From Chitinophaga caeni (GTDB lineage: Bacteria; Bacteroidota; Bacteroidia; Chitinophagales; Chitinophagaceae): a DNA stretch of 64,000 nt. Both the position numbers and the translations under genes were made by a program. Shown in pieces: positions 34,965 through 44,327 of this stretch (positions are counted from its first letter, which is position 1; every line of letters starts with the position of its first letter). The notes under the pieces were generated by a model that saw only the letters and a program-made list of their open reading frames with translations, was not told the DNA's origin and searched no databases. The stretch lies in contig NZ_CP023777.1 in the NCBI RefSeq assembly GCF_002557795.1, forward strand, positions 4,101,001-4,165,000, read 5' to 3'.

Positions 34965-36971
34965 ATGCTGCAAAATAAACTGCTTTCATACACGCTTTCA
35001 CTCCTGTTATGTACGGGCATGCTGTGTATACTTGGTTGTATTGATAAGCCAAATGAACACGGGAAAGTTAACAGAACTGAAAATAAAGAACAGCTGACAA
35101 TCCTGGAGCAACAAGCGCAGCAGCTAGCCAAAGAAAAACAGCTCCCGTTTTGGAGAAAGACACTACATAACAAAACGTTTTCCCATGATGCCCAAGCCAA
35201 AGCACGTATATATTACAGGATTGCCGGCGCTTTCTACAACCGGGGAGATTTGGACTCTTTAAAATTCTTCATGCGGAAAGCCTGGGATGCATTGCAAACA
35301 GCCGATGAACCGGGAGAAATGCAGGTTTTATTAAACTACGGCGAAGGTAACATCGCGACGATAGAAGGAAATATTCACCAGGAGAATTACTATTTTAACT
35401 TAGCATCCCAACAAATCGACGCTGATTCTTCGCTGGACCTGACCACCGTGCAGAAGGCCAGTATTTTTATGGCCACGGCACAGTCCGATGCAAGGCTCAA
35501 CCAATATACACAAGCGATGGCCTGGAACCGGAAAGCCATCCAAGCACTACATGCTACCGGTACGCCGGTGCGACTGAAATACCGCGCTTACAGGCAACTG
35601 GCCAATAATTTCCGTTTATCCTCCGGCGGGAACCTCGATTCCGTGTACCATTATATACAGGTTATCGATACAATTTGGCAACAGAACCAAAATCTTGTCA
35701 ACCCGAGATTCTTATACGATGAAAAGGCCCATTATTTCCAAGAGCTGGGGCAATATGATTCGGCCATAATGTATCATAATAAAATACTGTCATTAGACAA
35801 AATCGTGTTGCAGGAGTCGCCGCAATACCCGGCAAGCCATAGCAACCTATTTAAAGATTATATTAACCTCTCGCAAAACTATCTACAGTTAAAGAAATTC
35901 CCTCAAGCCCGAAATTATATTGAGCAAGCACAAGAGATCATCAAAAATGATAAAAATTACCTGGGTGATGCCGATTACCTGCTCTATCAAGAAGCATTGG
36001 TCGATTATTTTTTTCATACCCACCAATTTGATAAAGCCTTCGAGGAATACAATTTACTTCTAGAAAAGTACAAGGTGGTATATGAAAATAAATATGCACA
36101 GTCTATCGCTGAAATGGGCACGATATACAAGTTACAATCCAATGAAAAACATATAATGAACTTGAATCAACAAGTTCTGATGACGGAAAATAAACTGGCA
36201 CAAAACCGCTTATGGCTGATTATAGCCGCGTTGGCCTCCCTACTGGCCATTGCGATCATCGTAATACTATACATTGGCCGCAAACAAATGCGGCTCCAGG
36301 AAGAAAAAGAAAAAGTCCAACTGCAAAAGAAAGCCATGGAGCTGAAACAACAACTGCTCCGCACCCAAATGGAACCGCACTTCGTATTCAACACGCTCGC
36401 CGCCTTGCAAAGCTATATCCGCATAGATGAAAAAGATAAGGCCCTGCGATACCTGAACCAATTTAGCCGCTTATTACGCAATAGCCTTGAACTTTCCAGG
36501 GAAAACTGGGTTCCGCTGGAAGCAGAAATAGAAACCCTAGAGTATTACCTGGGATTGCAAAAAATGCGGTATGAAGATAATTTTGATTATGAAATAAAGA
36601 AATTTTACCCCGAAAGAATCGACCAGGTCCGCATCCCACCGATGCTGATACAACCCTTCGTAGAAAACGCCATCCTCCACGGTGTCGCTAATGCAAAAGA
36701 AAGGGGCAAAATTGACGTGGAACTAACCTTGCAGGGAGATTCGTTATTGGTATATATTATTGACAATGGTCCCGGCATTAAATCCTTGAAAGAAAACCCC
36801 GACGGGAAGAAAAAATCCTTATCAACCACTATTAGCCGGGAGCGATTAGAAATTCTGGCCAAGCAAACGGGCATCGAAGTAATGGTGAATATACTGGATC
36901 TGCACCAGGTAGACCATAGCTTGACAGGCACGAAAGTGGAGTTGCTCATCCCTGTAGAAATAGATTTTTAA
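34965..36971 (+). CDS. TPR sensor histidine kinase (LytS-like, His_kinase domain)
   Basis: 668 residues from ATG 34965 (MLQNKLLSYTLSLLL), 7 bp after the response-regulator stop. Lipoprotein-like signal (MLCILGCIDKP), TPR-like helical repeats (about 45-400), a transmembrane helix (about 412-436, WLIIAALASLLAIAIIVILY), a coiled coil, and a His_kinase PF06580-type domain with H in QMEPHFVFNTLAAL. ATP-binding motifs are QPFVENAILHGV (N box) and DNGPGIKSLKEN (G box). The sensing part would be the periplasmic TPR array. Partner: the LytTR regulator encoded just upstream. Confidence 0.9.
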   Translation: MLQNKLLSYTLSLLLCTGMLCILGCIDKPNEHGKVNRTENKEQLTILEQQAQQLAKEKQLPFWRKTLHNKTFSHDAQAKARIYYRIAGAFYNRGDLDSLKFFMRKAWDALQTADEPGEMQVLLNYGEGNIATIEGNIHQENYYFNLASQQIDADSSLDLTTVQKASIFMATAQSDARLNQYTQAMAWNRKAIQALHATGTPVRLKYRAYRQLANNFRLSSGGNLDSVYHYIQVIDTIWQQNQNLVNPRFLYDEKAHYFQELGQYDSAIMYHNKILSLDKIVLQESPQYPASHSNLFKDYINLSQNYLQLKKFPQARNYIEQAQEIIKNDKNYLGDADYLLYQEALVDYFFHTHQFDKAFEEYNLLLEKYKVVYENKYAQSIAEMGTIYKLQSNEKHIMNLNQQVLMTENKLAQNRLWLIIAALASLLAIAIIVILYIGRKQMRLQEEKEKVQLQKKAMELKQQLLRTQMEPHFVFNTLAALQSYIRIDEKDKALRYLNQFSRLLRNSLELSRENWVPLEAEIETLEYYLGLQKMRYEDNFDYEIKKFYPERIDQVRIPPMLIQPFVENAILHGVANAKERGKIDVELTLQGDSLLVYIIDNGPGIKSLKENPDGKKKSLSTTISRERLEILAKQTGIEVMVNILDLHQVDHSLTGTKVELLIPVEIDF

Positions 36972-37062
36972 GAAAACGGATATAAACTAATGCCGAGCGG
37001 ATATTAATCTCAAGTTCATCCATCCATAATAATTAGCGAATATTGTCCAGTACCACCTGTCT

Positions 37063-37275
37063 ATGCGGAAGTTATTCAAGAATCATATTACTCAAGGATT
37101 AACAGGCTCAATCAGAACAAAGCCCGGAGCGAGTCCATTTGACATAGATAAAAATATTTGGAACCGGTACGAACAAGAACCATTTAACCTAGCTTTTATA
37201 TATCAACGTTACAATAAAATCGAGGGACAAGATTACGTGCTTGGCAAGATCATAAATGACATCAGGAGAATATAA
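37063..37275 (+). CDS. Small hypothetical protein
   Basis: 70 residues, basic N-terminus (MRKLFKNHITQGLTG), with PFDIDKNIWNRYEQEPFN in the middle and no signal or membrane helix. It ends 32 bp before the TPR protein start. No family recognised; it could be the stub of a longer gene. Low confidence. Confidence 0.35.
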   Translation: MRKLFKNHITQGLTGSIRTKPGASPFDIDKNIWNRYEQEPFNLAFIYQRYNKIEGQDYVLGKIINDIRRI

Positions 37276-37307
37276 AGATGATTCCAACACTTAAGAACAT
37301 CCAAAAT

Positions 37308-38186
37308 ATGAAACTCTTATTTACGTTAACAATTGGCATACTTGCATCTATCCCAGTATTTGCGCAAGACAACCCAGAATTGCAACGAATGGCAGACAAT
37401 GACCAGAAACAGCGGATGGGACAAAATATCGATTGGAAAGAATTAAACAAACAGGATAGCATAAGAAGGGTAAAAACGCTTTCGTTTATGAAAGCAGGAA
37501 AAATAAAAACAGCAAAAGATTATTATAATGTAGGGATCATTTTTCAACATGGAAACGACACTATTGCAAGCGGTATCGCTGTAAAAAGTTTCAAAACAGC
37601 ATTAGAAATGGATTCCAGCTTGAACAGGTGGTGGTATGCAGCCGCGGTTGACAGGGATTTGATGCGTAAAGGACTGCCGCAGGTATACGGAACACAAATC
37701 ATTAAAAACAGCTCGACCCAAGGTAAATGGAAGCGTTACAATTTGGATCCCACTAAAGTTACCGATGAAGAACGAAAATATTACAGTGTAGAAACGCTGG
37801 CTGAACAGCAGGAAAAAGAACGCTTGATGAACCTGGAACCCATTGCCCAGTATTATATAAAATCGAAGTCGATAGAAAAAACGATCGATCTGATCAAAAG
37901 AGAGATAGGGAAAGGAAAAGAATCTTCGTACAACGTAAGCGAACAAAGTATCAACGGCTTAGGATATATGTTATTAAGTCAAGGAGCGGATACTGATGCG
38001 CTAAAAATATTTGAACTCAATACAAGGTTATACCCCGACGCGTTCAATACCTATGACAGCTATGGTGAAATATTGCTAAAATTGGGCAAAAAAGAAGCGG
38101 CTATTAAGGCATATAAAAAATCCTTGGCGTTAAACCCAGAGAATGATAATGCGGCAAAGGTCTTGAAGGGAATATCCGGGGAGTAG
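37308..38186 (+). CDS. Secreted TPR protein
   Basis: 292 residues from ATG 37308 (MKLLFTLTIGILASIPVFAQ). An upstream ATG at 37278 would add ten residues before the signal peptide, so the later start is preferred. After cleavage at FAQ, TPR helices fill the chain, clearest at the C-terminus: GYMLLSQGADTDALKIFELN, NTYDSYGEILLKLGKKEAAI and KAYKKSLALNPENDNAAKVL. TPR proteins of this size usually mediate protein-protein contact in the periplasm. MITE copy E follows 17 bp later. Confidence 0.7.
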   Translation: MKLLFTLTIGILASIPVFAQDNPELQRMADNDQKQRMGQNIDWKELNKQDSIRRVKTLSFMKAGKIKTAKDYYNVGIIFQHGNDTIASGIAVKSFKTALEMDSSLNRWWYAAAVDRDLMRKGLPQVYGTQIIKNSSTQGKWKRYNLDPTKVTDEERKYYSVETLAEQQEKERLMNLEPIAQYYIKSKSIEKTIDLIKREIGKGKESSYNVSEQSINGLGYMLLSQGADTDALKIFELNTRLYPDAFNTYDSYGEILLKLGKKEAAIKAYKKSLALNPENDNAAKVLKGISGE

Positions 38187-38203
38187 TATTATTCATATTT
38201 TAT

Positions 38204-38524
38204 CATTGTTGTCCGACTAAAAATGCTTTAAAGGCACTTGAATCCCTTACCTGTTCAAGGATATAAGCGAAGGATGATACATTCACCCCCTGCCAAGAGA
38301 ACCGTGGAACTTCGCACCGTTGATAGCGAAGGGTAGCTTGGCCATACAGTAGTAGAAAGGCCAGATCGAGCGATCAAATTGGTGGCCGTAATGGCCAATT
38401 TGTGCCCTATTTTGGTACTTTTTTGGGCAAGCAAAAAAGTACAAGAAACGAGCAGATGAACATTGAATCGAACTATTGAGGGGTCAAAAGTACTCCCAGG
38501 TTAAAATTTAGTCGGACAACAATG
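38204..38524. mobile_element. MITE-like element, copy E (complete)
   Basis: 321 bp, ends CATTGTTGTCCGACTAAAAA and TTTAGTCGGACAACAATG, a perfect 18-bp inverted repeat. Flanks ATATTTTAT (38195-38203) and ATTTTTTAT (38525-38533) match 8 of 9 bases, a duplication with one later change. Interior nearly identical to copy C, suggesting recent spread. Confidence 0.9.
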
Positions 38525-38692
38525 ATTTTTTATTGCTAAATAATGATAAGCTCCAATTTGTAAATATTGAATAGAAATACTAATTTCCTCCCTTAACGGT
38601 AGTAACTACCTTTACAAGGCATTATCCAATAAAGTACATATTATTCGTTTACTGATAGTTTATTGGATCGGGAATTAACGCAACATTTCAAA

Positions 38693-38944
38693 ATGGAACA
38701 AAAAAAATTATCAGAATTAACAGATCAAGAACTGTTAGAAGAATCAAAAAAAATCAAGACAAAGACTCTCATTACCACGGTATTAATCGGATTTCTAATC
38801 GGCATCGTGCTTTACAGCGTTATGAAAAACACCTGGGGATTATTAACGCTGATACCTTTATTCTTGATATATAAATTGGCTAACAAAGCTAAATATGATA
38901 GCAAGGAATTGGAGGCGCTATTAAAAGAACGAAATTTAAAATAG
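38693..38944 (+). CDS. Small two-helix membrane protein
   Basis: 83 residues from ATG 38693 (MEQKKLSELTDQELLEE). A charged N-terminal coil, then two helices (TLITTVLIGFLIGIVLYSVM and TWGLLTLIPLFLIYKLANKA), and a basic coil tail (ELEALLKERNLK). The layout matches a widespread short Bacteroidota protein of unknown function. An earlier start at 38663 is not favoured. Confidence 0.65.
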   Translation: MEQKKLSELTDQELLEESKKIKTKTLITTVLIGFLIGIVLYSVMKNTWGLLTLIPLFLIYKLANKAKYDSKELEALLKERNLK

Positions 38945-39209
38945 GTAAATTGAAGGGAGATGCCATAGCTATATTTCCAAACAACTAAGCCCAAGGTTTT
39001 TGAGATTTTGATAAAAATAAAATACCGGTGATAAAGTAATTCGATACTATAGGAAATTCAAGGTTTTTAGCTTACGAGAGCTCACAAAGAGCTAATATTT
39101 ATGATTCATCATAACCAAATCTAAACTCAATTAACAATCCATCAATAAAAACATACTCTGCCAGATAGGTCATATATCGATTATGGAAAGAAAATATTTT
39201 CTTATTATC

Positions 39210-39742
39210 CTAGTAATAAATTTTCCAATCAACACTATCAAATTTATGAAGAAAATCACCTTCATGCATTCCAAGACGTATAGCACTTCCTGATATAAAA
39301 TCAGTCATATCCGTAATCAAATATTTTTGACCGATCGCTGAATCAATATTATTACAAATTGTAAAAACATCATAGTCATCAATTCCCCCTCCATTTGAGT
39401 GGTGCAACTTAAATAATCGCGACTGATCCTTCGTCACCAAGAAAACGCATTTACTAATATCCCAATCCACTAGAGTATCTAAAGCCCCCAATACTTTTTT
39501 TCTGTACTCGGCTCACCCATAAAAACTCCATTAATCGACATATCTAATAATGCATTATCTAAGCCCGCTTCATTACCCTAAAAATCAATTTAAGCTTGCC
39601 TGTTGGAATCAATATTTGGTCTATCTATCAAAACAACATTACTCAAATCAACTTCGCTATCAGCTACAATCTTATCACTTGAATTACGAACAGAATTACA
39701 ACTTAATGTAATACAATTTAATAAAACTAGGAGTAAATAATT
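39210..39742 (-). pseudogene. Decayed lipoprotein gene
   Basis: A minus-strand reading has a lipoprotein signal (NYLLLVLLNCITLSCNS) and continues DSEVDLSNVVLIDRPNIDSN, then meets TAA (39590-39592) and TAG (39578-39580). It goes on as GNEAGLDNALLDMSINGVFM, and after a frameshift at an A-run near 39497 becomes VLGALDTLVDWDISKCVFLV and downstream. Only the last 93 residues form an open frame. No family recognised. The start codon is lost, so the gene is dead. Confidence 0.55.
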
Positions 39743-39759
39743 CCTTCCCGTGCAGCGTT

Positions 39760-40305
39760 TATTATCATAGAGTTTAGTATATACGGAAGGAACGCTTCGA
39801 AACGCTCAAAAAAACAAAACTTGCGATGGTCGCAGGTTTTGAAAGTTGTTTATGATCCCGCTGGCATCTTTACAATTCCAGCGAAACGCCCACCAGGAGT
39901 CGAATGTTGTATTTTGCCACCCTATAGGTACCCGGGGGGTTACCCTTCAGGCCTAGACGTATTTAAACGAATTAAACTATGAACTCTTTTATAATGTATG
40001 GCAAATTGATACACATCAATGGAAAAAGTAAATTTTCGATTTTCTGGATGATTTGAAATTATAGACAACGCGGATAAATATCAACTGAACATATGATCGT
40101 AATCATTCCTTTTACCTGGAATCATTGGTAGATTGGCAGTTGAATAATTCTTCCAATAGACGAATGTAACGACTCTGCGGTAAAAGGACAATACACTGAA
40201 TGGAACTACCCCGGCCGCGCAGGTAATTTCTGCTGAAATTCAACCAATATTCCTGTTTTCCATTACACCACTGATCTGTGATTTCTTAACCTTCAAATTT
40301 AAAGC
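39760..40305. other. Intergenic stretch with a hairpin, no supported gene
   Basis: About 545 bp. It includes a hairpin at 39816-39840 (AAACTTGCGA tgg TCGCAGGTTT, T-run TTTT), possibly a terminator, and a second stem CGCTGG...CCAGCG near 39878. Nothing coding is supported. The sequence upstream of the lipoprotein start at 40306 shows no clear promoter box. Confidence 0.4.
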
Positions 40306-41106
40306 ATGAGAGTTTCATTGTTCGCATCCGCATGCGTGATGCTGGCCGGGGCCCTGCTATCCGGCTGTCTGAAAGACCCCCATCTGCCTCCCCCTGGCAA
40401 CCCCTTCTGCAAAATTACAAAAGTGAAAGGCGACCTTCACTTCCAGAAGGACGTCGATTCTTACAGGATCACTTACGACAAAAAAGGTAACCCGGAGAGC
40501 ATCGTTCGTGGCATTGTGGGAACGAGCTCGCCCAATTACTTGTTCCTCTATGACCAAAAAGGAAGATTGACCGACTTTTACGGCGTTTATTTGAATCCTA
40601 CCGCGTTCGACATCTGGCACCGTTATTCCTACGACGCCAAAAACCGGATCATCCTCGATTCCACGTACGAGTTCGGGGAAGTGGGACCTGGAAATGTGCC
40701 GATCCCAAGCCCGGGAAGGCCCTATCTCGGCGTCCGTAATATTGCTACCTACTCATACGATCACCTGGACCGGATCGTCAGATCAACCGACACCTACGGC
40801 CACGATACTGTCTTCATGACCCGGCTGTACACGTATAACGGCGCCGGCAACCTTACGTCGGTCGAAGAACGGTCGGATGGCGGTTCGACGACGATCAGTT
40901 ACACTTACGATAACAAGGTCAATTATCACCGCCTGCATCCCATCTGGCAATTTTTAGACAGGGACTATAGTATGAATAATCCGCTCCCCGTTGCGGCATA
41001 CAATACGTATGGGCTCCCAACGTCCATCATTCTTTCCGGCTACAGGACCGGGTATTTCGCTACAACACCGTTTACTTTCGCGGAATTCGAATATTCATGT
41101 AAATAA
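40306..41106 (+). CDS. RHS/YD-like lipoprotein, first of tandem pair
   Basis: 266 residues. Lipoprotein signal (CVMLAGALLSGCLKD). The body has repeats YRITYDKKGNPESI, LFLYDQKGRLTDFYGVY, RYSYDAKNRIILDS, TYSYDHLDRIVRSTD and LYTYNGAGNLTSVEER, the short YD-type beta hairpins of cell-surface proteins. The next gene is an obvious paralogue 15 bp later. The codons are more G+C-rich than the region that follows. The pair may come from local duplication. Confidence 0.65.
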   Translation: MRVSLFASACVMLAGALLSGCLKDPHLPPPGNPFCKITKVKGDLHFQKDVDSYRITYDKKGNPESIVRGIVGTSSPNYLFLYDQKGRLTDFYGVYLNPTAFDIWHRYSYDAKNRIILDSTYEFGEVGPGNVPIPSPGRPYLGVRNIATYSYDHLDRIVRSTDTYGHDTVFMTRLYTYNGAGNLTSVEERSDGGSTTISYTYDNKVNYHRLHPIWQFLDRDYSMNNPLPVAAYNTYGLPTSIILSGYRTGYFATTPFTFAEFEYSCK

Positions 41107-41121
41107 TTCAATCTAAATTTT

Positions 41122-41919
41122 ATGAAAAAGTTATTACTACTGATATCGGGCTGTATTTTGGTATGTGCAATCCCGTATCTTTCTGGTTGCAATAAATATC
41201 AAGATGTGATCCCCCGCGCAGCTAGTTGCCAAATCGTGAAATTGAAAGGAGGCCTTTTCATTGGCGATTCCCTAGTGATCACGTACGACAACAAAGACCG
41301 GCCAATCCGCATGACCCGTGCATCGGTGGGCACCGGCTCTCCGAATTACGTTTTCCTTTACGATAAAAAGGGGCGGCTGAGCGACTTCTACAGCGTTTAC
41401 GAACCACCCAATCCATATTTCGAAAACTGGCACCGGTATCAATACGATGACAGGAACCGGATCGTCACCGATACATCTTACTCCTTCGGCTATGTTGGAC
41501 CGGGAGTGCCTTTGCCGTCGCCGGACTTTGGACACCTGGTTGTCGGCAACGTTTCCACCTATAAATACGACAGTGAGAACAGGATCATCCAGGCAACGGA
41601 TTTTTATGGCCTCTCTACGCTCATTACATCTGACTTCGTTTATAACCGGCAGGGCAATATTGAAAAGATCATACGGCAATCGGGTGGCAGCAGCAGCACC
41701 GAGACGTTTACCTACGACGACAAGATCGGCCTGCGCCGGACAAACCCGGTTTGGCAGTTCCTGGACCGGGATTTCAGTGTCAACAATTCCATGAAGGTTT
41801 CGTCCTACAACAGGTATGGATTGCCGGTGGACGTCGATTTTGGCATCCATGGTGGGGGAATCTTCGCTACGGTCCAGGTTTCGGCTACAACGATCACCTA
41901 TAATTGCGGTCATCACTGA
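41122..41919 (+). CDS. RHS/YD-like lipoprotein, second of tandem pair
   Basis: 265 residues, lipoprotein signal (ILVCAIPYLSGCNKY). Closely parallel to the previous gene: SPNYVFLYDKKGRLSDFYSV, WHRYQYDDRNRIVTDTS, STYKYDSENRIIQATDFYG, and the conserved ending TNPVWQFLDRDFSVNNSM. Both end with a short strand after a 'YGLP' turn. It lies 15 bp after its paralogue, so both are on one transcript. Function unknown. Confidence 0.65.
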   Translation: MKKLLLLISGCILVCAIPYLSGCNKYQDVIPRAASCQIVKLKGGLFIGDSLVITYDNKDRPIRMTRASVGTGSPNYVFLYDKKGRLSDFYSVYEPPNPYFENWHRYQYDDRNRIVTDTSYSFGYVGPGVPLPSPDFGHLVVGNVSTYKYDSENRIIQATDFYGLSTLITSDFVYNRQGNIEKIIRQSGGSSSTETFTYDDKIGLRRTNPVWQFLDRDFSVNNSMKVSSYNRYGLPVDVDFGIHGGGIFATVQVSATTITYNCGHH

Positions 41920-43028
41920 AAGACCGTTGCATATTGGTGCGTAAAAAATGAAAAACGTGATACGGCCCGAAAGGGAAGAATCACGTAATAATTTGAAGCT
42001 GATTTTCAGGGCGTCAATATCGCGGCGTGCCTGATTTTGCTGTTCTGGAAGGTAACCGAAATTGTAGTTAATGATGGATCGAAATGACCCGTTTCGGTGA
42101 GTATCACTATGGCCATACCTGAAAGAAAAAGTGCAGCAGGTACCGAGGAAGCCCGTAGTATTCTGATATGGCGTATCCTGCTAGTAGCGGTAAAAAGGCT
42201 TCATGAGGTCATGCTATTTGCTTGTTGGAACTTGCAAATGTTAGTTATTTATAGTATCAGGATACTTTCACCTTCGGTTCAAGGCACTGCATTAATTCCT
42301 ACGTATCCCGGCTTACTTTTATAGCAACAATCCAGACAGGGGTAGTAGAACACCTACATTCGATTACCCCGTTAACGGCATATCTATATCTGTCCTAATG
42401 AATGGAGGTAGTAGCTGGCATAGCTGTCTGCTGATGTATAGCCAACAGTGTCGGCTAAACCATCTTCATCTATACCTGAACAACGCATGACATACATAAC
42501 TGCTTATCCAGATATGTTTTTTTTACCTGAGGTTATATGACTATATGGTTACATAGGGACATGAATACCTCGGCAACCGCTCATCTCTCTATTCAATGCC
42601 CAATGCCTGTACAAAGAAACATAGCTGTATCTCGACTTCTCATAAACTGGCAGCATTTTGGCCGGATTTTGAAAGGAAACACTTCTACAACTAATCCAAT
42701 CGAAGAGCGGATTTTATGTTCACCGGAACATAACAAGTTGTGTTTTGAGCTGCTGGAATCCTTCTCCGCGGCTCAAAACTAATTGCTTTTGGATAGGGGC
42801 TAGAAGCTCCCTCCAAAGTCGGTGGTTTTACAGACTTTTGCCTGGGTTCTTACTCCCATTCTCTCATGCGGCTAATGAATTTCCTTGTTGCAATTATTGC
42901 GTATGTACTAGGATCACCACTTTTTTTAGATTCTGTGGAATTCGCCCCCTTATTATTCAAAGAAATTCATATACTTGTAAATATTGCGATAAATTAATAG
43001 AATAAACCAATTTAGAAGTTAACTAGCC
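41920..43028. other. 1.1-kb gap without a supported gene
   Basis: Short open frames on the plus strand (42097-42324, 42537-42782 and 42745-43005) have no signal, domain or conserved motif and poor codon use. The minus strand shows the same. Base composition shifts from more G+C-rich on the left to A+T-rich just before the SPARTA genes. TATACTTG at 42970-42977 is a near match to a Bacteroidota -7 box, 51 bp before the TIR-APAZ start, and may be its promoter. Probably a decayed boundary of the island. Confidence 0.45.
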
Positions 43029-44327
43029 ATGAAAACCAAAATTTTCTTGAGCCATACAACCCCAGAGGACAATTATTTTGCTATTTGGCTTGCGTCGAAG
43101 CTAAAACTGCTAGGCTATGATGTCTGGATTGAGTTAGAGGAACTAAGTATTGGAGATGCTTTTTGGCCTCAAATTGAATCAACGATAAGAGAGGATTCGG
43201 CGAAGTTTATTCCGATTATCTCCAAATCATATTGTGCGAAGGTTAAAAATCAAAGGACCGGAGTTTTTAAAGAAATATCCTGTGCTGATAGGGTGAAAAA
43301 TATATCAAACTTCATTTCTCCTGTTTGCATTGACGCGACAAACCCCGATGATTTTCCCGTTCAAATTTTGGGATTACACTCAATTGATTTTTATGATAAT
43401 TGGCAAGAAGGGTTAGATACACTTGTCAAAAATCTAAAAAGGCAACAGATTCCTATTGGTGAACCAGAATCAGACTCAATAGGATTTTGGCTCGACTCAT
43501 TCAAAATTGGCAGTGTAGTTAATGATAAACCCGAAAAGATTTATACCAATTGGTTTGACTTTAACCTTCCTGAAAAGCTATATGTTCATCAACCAGTATT
43601 AAGTAGGAAAATGGATTTACTAGACTTTATGTTCCCTTTTATTGTAGAGGGGAATCGACATATTTCTTTCTTTCCTGCGGACGATTATCCCCAATCTATA
43701 AGTTGTACTTCAACATACAGTTTTTTAGTTGATGATATTCTAAAAGAAAAGGCAGTGAGCGTAGACGATTTTTTTATTTTAAATGATCCTAAGAGGAAAA
43801 TTGTGAAATTGTTGAATCATACTATAGAGGCTTTTCTATATCAAAAAGGATTAAAAAAATATGAGCAGTCTAAATCTCCCGTATTCTTCTATCCAAGTAC
43901 GGAATCACATAGAAAAAGAATTAGTTTAAAGGATTTCGACAAGAATAATGTTTCGGTAACAGGTAAACATATTGATAAATTTTGGAGTTTTGGTATTAGC
44001 AGCTATGCGCTAATATACCCGTTTCCATATTTCAAGATTGATAGCCATATCATCTTTACAAATAACCGGCATGAAATATTGGAGATGGATGAACAACATA
44101 AACTTAGGCGTAAACTTGGGTCTGGGTGGTATAATAAAGATTGGCTAGAAAAGCTTTTGGGTATGATGTACAAAATATCTGATACAAATTCTGAGCACCT
44201 AATTAATATCCCAATTGCTGGAAGTGCATTTCTCACGGTTAATAGTATCCCAAAATATATTATGAGCGATTTTGGCTATTTAGAACCGCAAAAACAAGAA
44301 ACTGATAATGAGGCTACAGTTGATTAA
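43029..44327 (+). CDS. SPARTA TIR-APAZ effector subunit
   Basis: 432 residues. An N-terminal TIR domain (about 1-145) starts with KIFLSHTTPEDNYFAIWLA and contains LLGYDVWIELEELSIGDAFW, FIPIISKSYCAKV and ISPVCIDATNPDDFPVQILG. The rest (about 150-432) fits an APAZ domain, the N-lobe-like region that pairs with short Argonautes. The gene overlaps the Argonaute gene by 20 bp. Established knowledge: in SPARTA, guide-directed target binding by the Argonaute activates the TIR domain to degrade NAD(P)+, killing or arresting cells that carry invading DNA. The catalytic TIR glutamate cannot be fixed without an alignment, but the domain looks intact. Confidence 0.85.
   Translation: MKTKIFLSHTTPEDNYFAIWLASKLKLLGYDVWIELEELSIGDAFWPQIESTIREDSAKFIPIISKSYCAKVKNQRTGVFKEISCADRVKNISNFISPVCIDATNPDDFPVQILGLHSIDFYDNWQEGLDTLVKNLKRQQIPIGEPESDSIGFWLDSFKIGSVVNDKPEKIYTNWFDFNLPEKLYVHQPVLSRKMDLLDFMFPFIVEGNRHISFFPADDYPQSISCTSTYSFLVDDILKEKAVSVDDFFILNDPKRKIVKLLNHTIEAFLYQKGLKKYEQSKSPVFFYPSTESHRKRISLKDFDKNNVSVTGKHIDKFWSFGISSYALIYPFPYFKIDSHIIFTNNRHEILEMDEQHKLRRKLGSGWYNKDWLEKLLGMMYKISDTNSEHLINIPIAGSAFLTVNSIPKYIMSDFGYLEPQKQETDNEATVD

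Noticed and set aside
39816..39990. Possible small RNA or decayed tRNA near 39.8-40.0 kb, with hairpins and a G-rich patch (GGTACCCGGGGGGTTACCC)
   Set aside because: Stems are short and no cloverleaf or known RNA could be folded by eye. Only a terminator-like hairpin is retained as a remark.
42097..43005. Several 75-86 codon frames before the SPARTA genes
   Set aside because: Codon composition is random, with no motif, signal or conserved spacing.
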